Positions 1-8,411 are shown, counted from the stretch's first letter. The stretch is 29,357 nt of DNA from Zoogloea sp. (GCA_016720685.1 JADKKC010000039.1:1-29357); one strand, 5' to 3'. The notes: a model not told the origin generated them from the letters alone. Translations and numbers: made by a program.

Positions 1-1370
1 ACGTTTTCCAGCCGAGCTGTTCATCGAGTGCCTGGGCGAATGTGCTCGAGGCGGAGGCTTCGCCATGCACCACGAAGGTGTGCCGTGGGGGCGAGTGAAA
101 GCCGCGCAGCCAGTTGATCAGCTCGGCCTGGTCGGCGGGCCGCCGAAAGCCGCCGACGGTAGATAAACCTGACCGGCACGGCCTCGCCAAAGATGTGGGC
201 CATCCGGGTGCCGTCGACGAGACGGCGGCCGAGGGAGCCGGAAGCCTGGAAGCCGGCGATGAGGACGCTGCATTCGCTGCGCGGCAGGTTTTCGCGCAGG
301 TGGTATTTGATGCGCCCGGCGTCGCACATGCCGCTGGCCGAAATGATGATGGCGCCGCTGCGAACCTGGTTGAGGGCCCGGGAGCCTTCAACGTCGGCAA
401 CGAATTCAAGCTTCATCTTGTTCGGATGCGCCTCCATCCACTGCAGCAGATCCAGGGTTTCGCTGTCGAGCAGGGCCGGATGCGCCAGGGTGATCCGGGT
501 TGCCGCGTTAGCCATGGGCGAATCCACATACACCTTGAGCGGTGCGAGGCGCTCGCGGCGTACCAGGTCGGCCAGGATGTAGATGATTTCCTGGGTGCGT
601 CCCACCGCAAACGACGGAATGATCAGGTTGCCGTGGCAGGCATTGGTGCGGCCGACGGCGGCCACGATTTCGTCTTCGGTTTCGGGCATCGGGCGGTGCA
701 GGCGGTCGCCGTAGGTGGATTCGATGACCAGCACATCCGCTTCGGGGATCACCTTTTCGGGGTCGTTCAGGACCGGGCGCTTGCGCATGCCGAGGTCGCC
801 CGAGAACACCAGCTTGCGCGGCCGGCCTTCACCGCCAAGCGTCACCTCCAGCCACGACGAGCCAAGAATGTGGCCGGCGTCATGGAAGCGGACCGTGATG
901 TTTTCGGCGGGATGAATCGTTTCCCCGTAGTTCACCGGCCTGAGCAGGCCTAGGGACGATTGCGCCTCGATTACGGTGTATAGCGGCGGTTGCACGCCCA
1001 CGCCGTTCTTGCCGCGCCGATGCTGATGGCGGAGCTGCCATTCGGATTCCTTCTCCTGGATATGGGCGCTGTCCGGCAAAAGCACTTCGAGCAAGTCGAT
1101 GCTTGCCGGCGTGGCGTAGATCGGCCCGCGAAACCCGAGCACGCCCAGCCGGGGCAGCAGGCCCGAGTGGTCGATGTGGGCATGGGTGAGCAGCACGAAA
1201 TCGATGTCGCGCGCATCAAAGCCGAAATTGAGCGCGCGCAGGTTTTTTGAACGGGCCTCGCGCCCGCCTTGAAACATGCCGCAATCGACCAGAAAACGCA
1301 CATCGCCGGTCTCGACCAGCGTGCAGGAACCGGCGACTTCTCCGGCTGCACCGAAAAAAGAGATACGCAT
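1..1370 (-). pseudogene. Beta-CASP metallo-beta-lactamase-fold RNase-like protein, frameshifted and cut by the window edge
   Basis: This is a metallo-beta-lactamase-fold hydrolase of the beta-CASP (CPSF73/RNA-specificity) type, a family of metal-dependent RNases. Residues 63-68 carry the HxHxDH zinc motif (H63, H65, D67, H68), followed by HDAGHILGS, SGDLG and ESTYG motifs and a beta-CASP/RMMBL tail. The start at 1370 is supported by a GGAG ribosome site 7 bases upstream. The original frame stays open to base 21, but the protein departs from the family after IFGEAVPVR (about base 175). From about base 162 the family continuation (VGG, then DQAELINWLRGF) is in another frame and runs to base 1. 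Between them the usual GGFSAHAD segment, whose His is a beta-CASP metal ligand, reads GGFRRPAD. I see a net frameshift plus substitutions, which may be real or sequence error. Family assignment is certain; function is inferred from it. Confidence 0.85.
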
Positions 1371-1449
1371 GGCAAGCTCCTTTTCAACTCCGGTTCAGCA
1401 TGGGCTCCGCCACGTCGGATTGCAACGCTTCCCGGCGCGTCGATGGCGC

Positions 1450-2316
1450 CTAGCCGCCGGGCTGGCGCCCGAAACGCGTGAGGCGCACGTCCACCGTGAG
1501 CGACAGTGCGGTGAGGGCCGCGGCGCGTGCCCGGCCCTCGGCGGTGGCGCGGTAGAGATGCGGGGTCATCGCCAGCAGGTCGGCAATCTGCTGGGCGCCG
1601 GCAATGTCGACGGAATAGCGCACGGTTTCGGTGGCAAGGTGGGTGAAGCCATCAGGTGCCTGCGTATCGGCAACGCGTTCCGGCTTCAGGGTGGGATAGA
1701 TGATTTCGCGCAGTTCGCGCAGATGATCCGGCCCGGCATCCACCTGCAGCAACTGGCCGCCTGGCTTGAGCACGCGGGCAAACTCGGCGTAAACCGGAAA
1801 GCCGAACATGCACAGCACCCGGTCGAGCGTGCCCGGCAGCACCGGCAGCTTGGCGTTGCTGCCCACCACCCAGTTGGCCCGCTTGTCCTGCCGGGCGGCC
1901 GAAAGCACCGCCCACTTGGAAATATCCAGCCCGAGCAGCGCGAGTGCTTGCCCGCTGGCGCTTGCGGCGGCGGCCAGCTGGCGCAGGTAGTAGCCCTCGC
2001 CACAGCCGGCGTCGAGGCAGCTGGCCAGCGCAGTGGCGGGCAGCTCGGCCAGCGCGGCGCGGCGGGTGGCGGCGGCAATGGGTTCATAGAAGCCGGCGTT
2101 CAAAAAGCGCTGACGGGCCGCCACCATCTCCTTGCTGTCGCCCGGATCGCGGGAGCGTTTTTGCTGCACCGGCAGCAGGTTGGCGTAGCCCTGGCTGGCA
2201 ATGTCGAAACAATGGCCGGCGGCGCAGCGCCAGGTGGACGCGTCGCGCTGCAGCGGGGCGCCGTCGAGGGGGCAGGCCAGTGCCTGGAAGGGCGTGATCT
2301 TGTGGGAGGTGTTCAT
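1450..2316 (-). CDS. rlmA: RlmA-type 23S rRNA (guanine-N1)-methyltransferase
   Basis: A SAM-dependent class I methyltransferase of 288 residues. It matches RlmA/RrmA, which methylates N1 of G745 in 23S rRNA (E. coli RlmA is 269 aa). The N-terminal zinc-finger region keeps the family spacing C-x2-C-x12-C-x3-H, but the second position is Asp: C15, D18, C31, H35. It is followed by the family pattern FDxASQGYANLLP. The SAM-binding loop DAGCGEGYY spans about residues 102-110, and VLKPGG appears later. I chose the ATG at 2316 because it puts the zinc region at the usual distance from the N-terminus. No good ribosome site precedes it, and the frame is open further upstream. It is transcribed with the upstream beta-CASP gene's strand but convergently placed behind that gene's start, so no operon is evident. 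The substrate could be a different rRNA guanine. Confidence 0.82.
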   Translation of the reverse strand: MNTSHKITPFQALACPLDGAPLQRDASTWRCAAGHCFDIASQGYANLLPVQQKRSRDPGDSKEMVAARQRFLNAGFYEPIAAATRRAALAELPATALASCLDAGCGEGYYLRQLAAAASASGQALALLGLDISKWAVLSAARQDKRANWVVGSNAKLPVLPGTLDRVLCMFGFPVYAEFARVLKPGGQLLQVDAGPDHLRELREIIYPTLKPERVADTQAPDGFTHLATETVRYSVDIAGAQQIADLLAMTPHLYRATAEGRARAAALTALSLTVDVRLTRFGRQPGG

Positions 2317-2391
2317 GAACGGTGCGGCGTGGCGTGGAGGTGTCCGGCCAATCATGCCACAGCCGCCGCGGGGCTTGCTCCGTGCCCGTTT

Positions 2392-2422
2392 CAGGGGCCA
2401 GGGGCGGCTGAAGTGGCCCCTG
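2392..2422. other. Intergenic hairpin between divergent rlmA and the DUF2325 gene
   Basis: A perfect 9-bp inverted repeat, CAGGGGCCA (2392-2400) and TGGCCCCTG (2414-2422), encloses a 13-base loop. It has no T-tract, so it is not a standard terminator. It lies between two divergent genes. A 10-bp palindrome TATTCGAATA follows at 2459-2468. Both could be regulator sites or leader structures; no function can be assigned. Confidence 0.4.
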
Positions 2423-2547
2423 CAAAGGCACAGCAGCGCACTTTTGGGGTGCATTGCATATTCGAATAAGTTGGTTTGGTGCGCTGCGTCGCCGCGACAC
2501 ACTCGATCCATTCGTGCCCTGGGCGCGCTTTGGTGAAAGGGTTCGAC

Positions 2548-2862
2548 ATGCAGGCTGTGATCGTGGGGGCGGACCGCATAGAAGGAATCCGCGGTGAAAT
2601 CCTGAGGGTCGCCGACCAGTTCGGCATCAAGGGTATCGACCACTGGACCGGGCGCAAGGCCGCGGAGAGCCGGCGCCAGCTGTCGTGCCGCACCGGGCTG
2701 GTGGTGTTCGTGTGCGACCGGGCCAATCACATGCTGATGCGCAATGTGCGCAAGCAGGCCGAAGAGATGGGCATTCCGGTGGTGTTCGCCCGCCATTCCG
2801 CAACCGACGTGCGCGAGCGCCTCGACGACCTGAGCGGCGCCCGGGTGAGGCGCGCGTCGTGA
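2548..2862 (+). CDS. DUF2325 domain-containing small protein
   Basis: A 104-residue protein filling a single DUF2325 domain. It opens with a hydrophobic strand (MQAVIVGADRIEGI), has a glycine- and charge-rich middle (HWTGRK), and continues with the conserved pattern CDRANHMLMRNVRKQA then GIPVVFAR. These are the family's characteristic Asp/His-containing helix and final strand. The ATG at 2548 has AAAGGG 7 bases upstream, which favours it over an in-frame start at 2476. DUF2325 proteins have a Rossmann-like look but no established biochemical role that I can name. The gene stands alone on the plus strand, diverging from rlmA, with a strong inverted repeat in the intergenic region. The family call is confident; the function is unknown. 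Confidence 0.8.
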   Translation: MQAVIVGADRIEGIRGEILRVADQFGIKGIDHWTGRKAAESRRQLSCRTGLVVFVCDRANHMLMRNVRKQAEEMGIPVVFARHSATDVRERLDDLSGARVRRAS

Positions 2863-2957
2863 GCGCCCCAGGCCGGCTGTCCGGCGGCAATTGGCGTGGC
2901 GGCAGGTAAAAAGCTATCCACGCAGCCGCTGCAAAGCACTGCGCGATTTATTGGTTT

Positions 2958-3014
2958 GGGGGTGCGATGGGCGACGCTAAAGTGGCTCATCCCATCGAAA
3001 TTGCTGCATCGCAC
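2958..3014 (+). promoter_or_regulatory. Structured leader with two mutually exclusive stems before metN
   Basis: GGGTGCGATG (2958-2967) pairs perfectly with CATCGCACCC (3005-3014), ending two bases before the metN ATG. The overlapping CGATGGG (2963-2969) pairs instead with CCCATCG (2989-2995). The two stems share bases 2963-2967, so only one can form. The first would occlude the start region, which also lacks a Shine-Dalgarno sequence. This arrangement suggests translational control, but I cannot match it to a known riboswitch. Confidence 0.4.
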
Positions 3015-3016
3015 CC

Positions 3017-3868
3017 ATGCCCAAGACCCCTTCATCAACACCTGCCATCGAGCTGCGTGCGGTGTCCCGCCGCTTTGCCGACCCCGGTGGCCGCACGGTG
3101 GGTGTTCATCCCACCAGCCTGAGCGTGCCGCAGGGCGAGATCCACGGAATCATCGGGTTCTCGGGGGCCGGCAAGTCCACGCTGCTGCGCCTCGTCAATC
3201 TGCTCGAACGCCCCGATGCCGGCGAAGTGATCGTTCATGGCAACACGCTCACCCGTCTGTCTGCTGCCGGCCTGCGCCAGGCCCGGCATCGCATCGGGAT
3301 GATCTTTCAGCACTTCAACCTGCTGCATAACCAGACCGTCGCCGACAACGTGGCGCTGCCGATGCGCATCGCCGGCGCCGACCCGGCGCGCATTCGCGAG
3401 CGGGTGCAGGTGTGCCTCGATTTTGTCGGGCTGGCCGAGAAGGCCGACGTTTATCCCGGTCGCCTGTCCGGCGGCCAGAAGCAGCGCGTCGCCATCGCCC
3501 GCGCCCTGGCCCCCGAGCCCCACGTGCTGCTGGCCGACGAGCCGACTTCGGCCCTCGACCCGCGCACCACGCTCGATCTGCTGGGTGTGCTGGCCGACGC
3601 CAACCGCCGCTTCGGCGTGACCATCCTGCTGGTCAGCCACGAGATGGAGGTGATCCGCCGCCTGTGCCACCGGGTGTCGGTGATGGAGGGCGGGCGCATC
3701 GTCGAGCAGCTCGACATTGCCGACGGACGCATTCCGGAAGGCTCGCAACTGGCCAGCTGGCTGTCGGATTTCGGCGCCGTCGGCCCGGCGGCCAGCCCGT
3801 CGCCGACGACCCGGCCGGACGAGGCGGCCGCTCCCCACCACTTCGCGCTGGAGGCCGCTCATGCTTGA
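3017..3868 (+). CDS. metN: MetN-like methionine ABC transporter ATP-binding protein lacking the C-terminal regulatory domain
   Basis: The ATPase of a MetNIQ-type importer, which energises uptake of methionine or related sulfur compounds at the inner membrane. Walker A (GFSGAGKST) is at residues 47-55. A Q-loop in MIFQHFNLL follows, with the ABC signature LSGGQ at 150-154, Walker B and catalytic Glu in LLADEPTSALDP near 171-181, and the H-loop in LLVSHEME. The protein is 283 residues. E. coli MetN is about 343 because of a C-terminal ACT-like (NIL) domain that senses methionine and inhibits transport. Here the ABC domain is followed only by a Pro/Ala-rich tail of about 35 residues. The gene overlaps metI by 8 bases, so the two are probably translationally coupled. 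Specificity is inferred from MetI/MetQ-like partners; other sulfur-compound importers share this architecture. Confidence 0.85.
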   Translation: MPKTPSSTPAIELRAVSRRFADPGGRTVGVHPTSLSVPQGEIHGIIGFSGAGKSTLLRLVNLLERPDAGEVIVHGNTLTRLSAAGLRQARHRIGMIFQHFNLLHNQTVADNVALPMRIAGADPARIRERVQVCLDFVGLAEKADVYPGRLSGGQKQRVAIARALAPEPHVLLADEPTSALDPRTTLDLLGVLADANRRFGVTILLVSHEMEVIRRLCHRVSVMEGGRIVEQLDIADGRIPEGSQLASWLSDFGAVGPAASPSPTTRPDEAAAPHHFALEAAHA

Positions 3869-4526
3869 GACGCTCATCGAACTCGCACCGGAAATCCTCA
3901 AGGCCACCGGTGAAACCCTGCTGATGCTGGCGATCTGCCTGTCGGCGGCCGTTGTCATCGGCGGCGCGCTTGGTCTGCTGGTCTTTCTCACCAGCCGCGG
4001 GCAATCGCTGGAGCGCTTCCGCGCCTTCAACCTGATCGCCAACGGCGTGATCAACGTGGTGCGCAGCTTCCCGTTCATCATTCTGCTGGTGGCGATCTCG
4101 CCCTTCACGCGGGTGATTGCCGGCACCTCCATCGGGCCGCTGGCGGCCAGTGTGCCGCTGTCGATCGCGGCGATCTTCTACTTCGCCCGCCTCATCGAGC
4201 AGACCCTGCGCGATCTGCCCCGCGGCGTCATCGAGGCGGCCGAAGCAATGGGCGCCTCGCCGCTCCAGATCATCCGCCACGTGCTGCTGGTGGAAGCGCG
4301 CTCGGGGCTGGTGCTGGCCGTCACGGTGCTGGCGGTGAGCTTCCTGTCGTACTCGGCGGTGGCCGGTGTGGTGGGTGGCGGCGGCATTGGCGATCTGGCC
4401 ATCCGCTACGGCTACTACCGCTTCCAGACCGACGTGATGGTCATCACCATCGTGCTGCTGATCATCCTTGTGCAGAGCGTCCAGTTTTTTGGCCAGTGGG
4501 CCGCCCGCCGGGTGGATAAACGCTGA
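3861..4526 (+). CDS. metI: MetI-like ABC transporter permease
   Basis: The inner-membrane channel subunit of the MetNIQ-type importer, 221 residues (E. coli MetI is 217). About five hydrophobic membrane segments are visible, beginning with LLMLAICLSAAVVIGGALGL. The cytoplasmic coupling loop carries the EAA motif EAAEAMGASPLQIIRHVLL, which docks on MetN. Family features VVRSFPFIILLVAI and GGGGIGDLAIRYGYYRF are present; the latter is a hallmark of methionine permeases. The ATG at 3861 lies inside the end of metN, with GGAGG about 5 bases upstream inside metN. The substrate-binding protein gene follows 58 bases downstream, giving the order ATPase, permease, binding protein. Confidence 0.9.
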   Translation: MLETLIELAPEILKATGETLLMLAICLSAAVVIGGALGLLVFLTSRGQSLERFRAFNLIANGVINVVRSFPFIILLVAISPFTRVIAGTSIGPLAASVPLSIAAIFYFARLIEQTLRDLPRGVIEAAEAMGASPLQIIRHVLLVEARSGLVLAVTVLAVSFLSYSAVAGVVGGGGIGDLAIRYGYYRFQTDVMVITIVLLIILVQSVQFFGQWAARRVDKR

Positions 4527-4539
4527 GCCCTTCAAGCAC

Positions 4540-4563
4540 AAACCCAAACCCAAACCCGAACCC
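4540..4563 (+). repeat. Hexamer tandem repeat in the metI-metQ gap
   Basis: Three copies of AAACCC followed by GAACCC fill 4540-4563, just before the metQ ribosome site. The tract is unstructured and G-free on the plus strand, so it may keep the leader open. No function is established. Confidence 0.6.
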
Positions 4564-4584
4564 ATGATTCCAGGAGAACACCGC

Positions 4585-5415
4585 ATGAACATCACCCGTC
4601 GTCACTTCGCCAGCCAGATCCTGCGCAGCCTTGCCGTCCTTGGCCTGGCGGTCGGCCTGGGCCTCGGCAATGCCCACGCCCAGGAAAAGAAAGCCCTGAC
4701 CCTCGGCGCCACCGCCGGCTCCAACTTCGACCAGCTCAAGCTCGGCATCAAGCCGGTGCTCGAAAAGAAGGGCTACACCGTCAAGCTCGTGGAGTTCAAC
4801 GACTACGTGCAGCCCAACCTGGCCCTGGCCCAGGGTTCGCTGGACGCCAACCTGTTCCAGCACATCATCTACCTGAAGAAGTTTTCCGCCGACAAGGGCT
4901 TGAACCTGGTGGACATCACCAAGGCCCCCATCGCGCCGCTGGGGCTGTATTCCAGGAAGCGCAAGAGCCTGGCCGACGTGAAGGAGGGCGATCGCATCAC
5001 GCTGCCCAACGACCCCAGCAACCTGGCCCGTGCGCTGGTCTTCCTGGAAGCCAACAAGCTCATCAAGGTAAAGGCCGGGCTCGACCCGCTGAAAGTTACC
5101 GAGAAGGATGTGGCCGAGAACCCGCGCAAGCTGGTCCTCACGCCCATCGAGGCGGCCCAACTGCCGCGTACCCTGGAAGACGCCGAGTTTGCGCTGATCA
5201 ACGGCAACTTCGCGATCTCCTCCGGCCTCAAGCTGACCGAAGCCGTGGTGCTGGAAAAGACCCCCGACCATTATCTGAACGTGGTTGCCGTGAAGGCCGA
5301 CGACAAGGACAAAGCGTGGGCCAAGGACATCGCCGCCGCCTTCCGCAGCCCGGAATACCGCGCAGCGCTGGACAAGCACTTTGCCGGCTACGCCCGCCCG
5401 GCTTACCTGCAATAA
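4585..5415 (+). CDS. metQ: MetQ/NlpA-family periplasmic binding protein
   Basis: The substrate-binding component of the MetNIQ-type importer, 276 residues. The signal peptide runs from MNITRRHF to a cleavage site after NAHA at about residue 32. There is no lipobox cysteine, so this is a soluble periplasmic protein rather than a lipoprotein like E. coli MetQ. The TRRHF motif near the N-terminus resembles a Tat signal. The mature region shows NlpA-family features: LTLGATAGSNFDQLK, VEFNDYVQPNLALAQGSLDANLFQH, APIAPLGLYS, and NDPSNLARAL. The ATG at 4585 has AGGAG 7 bases upstream. It is the last gene of metNIQ; a large cruciform lies 24 bases after the stop and may end the transcript. Methionine is the likely but unproven ligand. 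Confidence 0.88.
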   Translation: MNITRRHFASQILRSLAVLGLAVGLGLGNAHAQEKKALTLGATAGSNFDQLKLGIKPVLEKKGYTVKLVEFNDYVQPNLALAQGSLDANLFQHIIYLKKFSADKGLNLVDITKAPIAPLGLYSRKRKSLADVKEGDRITLPNDPSNLARALVFLEANKLIKVKAGLDPLKVTEKDVAENPRKLVLTPIEAAQLPRTLEDAEFALINGNFAISSGLKLTEAVVLEKTPDHYLNVVAVKADDKDKAWAKDIAAAFRSPEYRAALDKHFAGYARPAYLQ

Positions 5416-5438
5416 GGCGGCGAATAAACCTGCTGCGC

Positions 5439-5508
5439 GGCCCGATCTCGCGATTCCGGTGCTCGCCGTACTCATGTACGGCTGTGCGCCTCGTCGCGAC
5501 CTCGGGCC
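5439..5508. repeat. Nested inverted-repeat (cruciform) intergenic element
   Basis: The outer arms, 5439-5453 and 5494-5508, are 15 bases each and pair with only two mismatches. An inner perfect 7-bp hairpin, GCCGTAC-TCAT-GTACGGC, sits at 5465-5482. The whole looks like one copy of a dispersed intergenic repeat. Similar sequences are, from memory, common in Rhodocyclales genomes. It separates metQ from a decayed gene and may act as a terminator or REP-like element. Confidence 0.65.
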
Positions 5509-5556
5509 TGCTCGCTACGGTTTCTTCACCACCTCGATGACCTGATTGAAAAGCCA

Positions 5557-5918
5557 ATGACTGATAGCCGCCCTTACTGGGACGGCCTGTCGGAGATCTT
5601 CGGCTCCTGCGCCGGCATGTGCGAGGAGAAGGACGGGCTGCACTGGGCCGAGGATCACATCCTCGTCGAAGTGCTGCACCCGGAAACCAACGAGCCGGTG
5701 GAGGAGGGGCCCGCGGCGAGATGGTGCTGACCACGCTCAGAAAAACTGCCCGCCCGATGGTGCGCTTTCGCACCGGCGATATCGTCTCCTTCACCTCCGA
5801 GCCCTGCGGCTGCGGGCGCACCTCGATCCGCCTCCAGGGCGTGCATGGGCGGCTCGAAATCAAGGCCCAGGGCCGCTCATTGGCAAGCACGCCAGGGCTG
5901 GAATGGATTGTTCCGTGA
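5557..5918 (+). pseudogene. Fragment of a phenylacetate-CoA-ligase-like (PaaK) enzyme
   Basis: A remnant of an acyl-adenylate-forming ligase of the phenylacetate-CoA ligase family. The segment EIFGSCAGMCEEKDGLHW then AEDHILVEVLHPETNEPVEEG reads in one frame from about 5575. The continuation GEMVLTTLRKTARPMVRFRTGD, then a CGCGRTS metal-knuckle-like motif and GVHGRLE, reads in a second frame to the stop at 5918. The switch near 5710-5715 amounts to one missing base. The large N-terminal part (about 240 residues in the family) and the C-terminal lid domain are absent, so it is non-functional regardless of the frameshift. The ATG at 5557 is probably incidental. Its left border coincides with the cruciform repeat. 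Confidence 0.75.
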
Positions 5919-6010
5919 TCAGCACGTGTGTCTGGGGCACGCCGCTTGAACCGGAAAATCAATTTGTATAGTTCGCCGGCGCTGGATAAGAAATCAGGCC
6001 ACAAGGAATA

Positions 6011-6059
6011 AGCAAAACAGTTTTGCTTCGTTTGAACCCGGTTTCTTTATCTCTAGACT
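6011..6059 (+). promoter_or_regulatory. Palindrome and promoter-like elements upstream of the sulfate-binding protein gene
   Basis: AGCAAAACAGTTTTGCT (6011-6027) is a palindrome with one central base. TTGAAC (6032-6037) and TAGACT (6054-6059), 16 bases apart, resemble -35 and -10 hexamers, giving a start about 30 bases before the ATG. The palindrome just upstream of -35 is well placed for an activator. CysB is the usual activator of sulfate-transport genes, but the match to a CysB site is not established. Confidence 0.45.
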
Positions 6060-6093
6060 CGGCTTCATTCAACATCAGTCAATAGGAAGTCGT

Positions 6094-7101
6094 ATGAAAT
6101 CCAGCCTCCCCCGTCGTTCCCTGTTGTCCTTGGCCCTGCTGCTCGGTGTGTCCAGCGTCGCCCAGGCCGACGTGACCCTGCTCAACGTCTCCTACGATCC
6201 GACCCGGGAGCTTTACCAGGACTACAACGTCGCCTTTGCCAAGCACTGGAAGGCCAAGAACAACGAAACCGTCACCATCAAGCAATCCCACGGCGGCTCT
6301 GGCAAGCAGGCCCGCTCCGTCATCGACGGGCTCGAAGCCGACGTGGTGACCCTGGCGCTGGCCGCCGACGTGGATGCGCTCCATGACAACGCCAAGCTGA
6401 TTCCGGCCGACTGGCAAAAGCGTCTGCCGCACAACGCCTCGCCCTACACCTCGACCATCGTGTTCCTGGTGCGCAAGGGCAACCCGAAGAAGATCAAGGA
6501 CTGGAACGATCTGGCCAAGCCGGGCATCGAGGTGATCACCCCGAACCCCAAGACCTCCGGCGGCGCCCGCTGGAACTACCTGGCCGCGTGGGGCTACTCC
6601 CTCAAGCAGCCGGGCGGCAATGAAGCCAGCGCCAAGGAATTCGTCAAGAAGATCTTCGGCAACGTGAAGGTGCTCGACTCGGGCGCCCGCGGCTCCACCA
6701 CCACCTTTGCCGAGCGCGGCATCGGCGACGTGCTGATCGCCTGGGAAAACGAAGCCTACCTGGCCGTCAAGGAGCTTGGCCCGGAGAAGTTCGACATTGT
6801 CACCCCGTCCCTGTCCATCCTGGCCGAGCCGCCCGTCTCGGTGGTCGACAAGGTGGTCGACAAGCGCGGCACCCGCAAGGTCGCCGAGGAATACCTGAAG
6901 TACCTGTACTCGCCGGAAGGCCAGGACATCGCGGGCAAGAACTACTACCGCCCGACCGATACCAAGGTGGCCGCCAAGTACACCAAGCAGTTTGCGCCGG
7001 TGAAACTCTTCACCATCGACGACGTGGCGGGCGGCTGGACCAAGGCCCAGAAGACCCACTTCTCCGATGGTGGCGTGTTCGACCAGATCATCGTCAAGTA
7101 A
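6094..7101 (+). CDS. sbp: Sulfate ABC transporter periplasmic sulfate-binding protein
   Basis: Periplasmic sulfate (or thiosulfate) receptor of the Sbp/CysP family, 335 residues, the normal length. The Sec signal peptide ends in SSVAQA at residue 25. The mature start DVTLLNVSYDPTRELYQDYN is the family hallmark. Further signatures are QSHGGSGKQARSVIDGL (anion-binding segment), DVVTLALAADVD, NPKTSGGARWNYLAAWGY and GRG-like SGARGSTTTFAERGIGDVLIAWENEA regions. A GGAA ribosome site precedes the ATG. It is monocistronic here: two strong terminators follow, and no CysT, CysW or CysA genes are in the window, so the membrane subunits must lie elsewhere. It stands between metNIQ and cysK, consistent with a sulfur-starvation regulon. 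Confidence 0.94.
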   Translation: MKSSLPRRSLLSLALLLGVSSVAQADVTLLNVSYDPTRELYQDYNVAFAKHWKAKNNETVTIKQSHGGSGKQARSVIDGLEADVVTLALAADVDALHDNAKLIPADWQKRLPHNASPYTSTIVFLVRKGNPKKIKDWNDLAKPGIEVITPNPKTSGGARWNYLAAWGYSLKQPGGNEASAKEFVKKIFGNVKVLDSGARGSTTTFAERGIGDVLIAWENEAYLAVKELGPEKFDIVTPSLSILAEPPVSVVDKVVDKRGTRKVAEEYLKYLYSPEGQDIAGKNYYRPTDTKVAAKYTKQFAPVKLFTIDDVAGGWTKAQKTHFSDGGVFDQIIVK

Positions 7102-7110
7102 GCACCCATC

Positions 7111-7140
7111 CCGTTCCGGTCCATCGACCGGAACGGTTTT
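7111..7140 (+). terminator. Rho-independent terminator after sbp
   Basis: A perfect 11-bp stem (7111-7121 with 7126-7136), a CATC loop and a run of four T. It starts 9 bases after the sbp stop. Confidence 0.85.
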
Positions 7141-7144
7141 CAAT

Positions 7145-7175
7145 CGCCAGTGCCAAACCCTTGGCCTGGCGTTTT
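7145..7175 (+). terminator. Second tandem terminator after sbp
   Basis: CGCCAG (7145-7150) pairs with CTGGCG (7166-7171). Inside it GCCAA pairs with TTGGC, with one bulged T, and TTTT follows. It lies 5 bases beyond the first terminator, so sbp transcripts are doubly insulated from cysK. Confidence 0.8.
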
Positions 7176-7342
7176 GTTTGATGTCCGCGAAGGCCTGGAC
7201 GCCCACGGGCGGCGAGTGGATCTTCCGCCTTGAATCCGCATTCACGGCTGCGGGATTTTCGGCCGATCGGCCCACGCCGGGAGCGTGCTTCCCGCTGCAC
7301 ACCAGCGCTCTTGCTTCATTCGAATCCCTGAAGGAGATTTCC

Positions 7343-8320
<978 letters not shown>

Positions 8321-8337
8321 AGGACGGTTCGGTGAAG

Positions 8338-8366
8338 TAAAAAAGCCGCGTGAAGCGGCTTTTTTA
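8338..8366 (+). terminator. Rho-independent terminator after cysK
   Basis: AAAAAAGCCGC / GCGGCTTTTTT with a 5-base GTGAA loop. The poly-A/poly-T flanks make it potentially bidirectional. Confidence 0.9.
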
Positions 8367-8411
8367 TTGCTTGCCATCGCCGTCTGTACCCGACGATGCA
8401 GCAGCCATGCA

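Noticed and set aside
1276..2469. Plus-strand frame of 397 codons opposite rlmA
   Set aside because: No recognisable domain; the minus strand encodes a convincing methyltransferase.
2930..2985. Resemblance of GCGATTTATTGG...GCTAAAGTGG to a SAM-II-type riboswitch
   Set aside because: Only isolated segments match; the first stem would need two G-U pairs and the 3' AAATGTAGCT portion is missing. Kept only as an unclassified structured leader.
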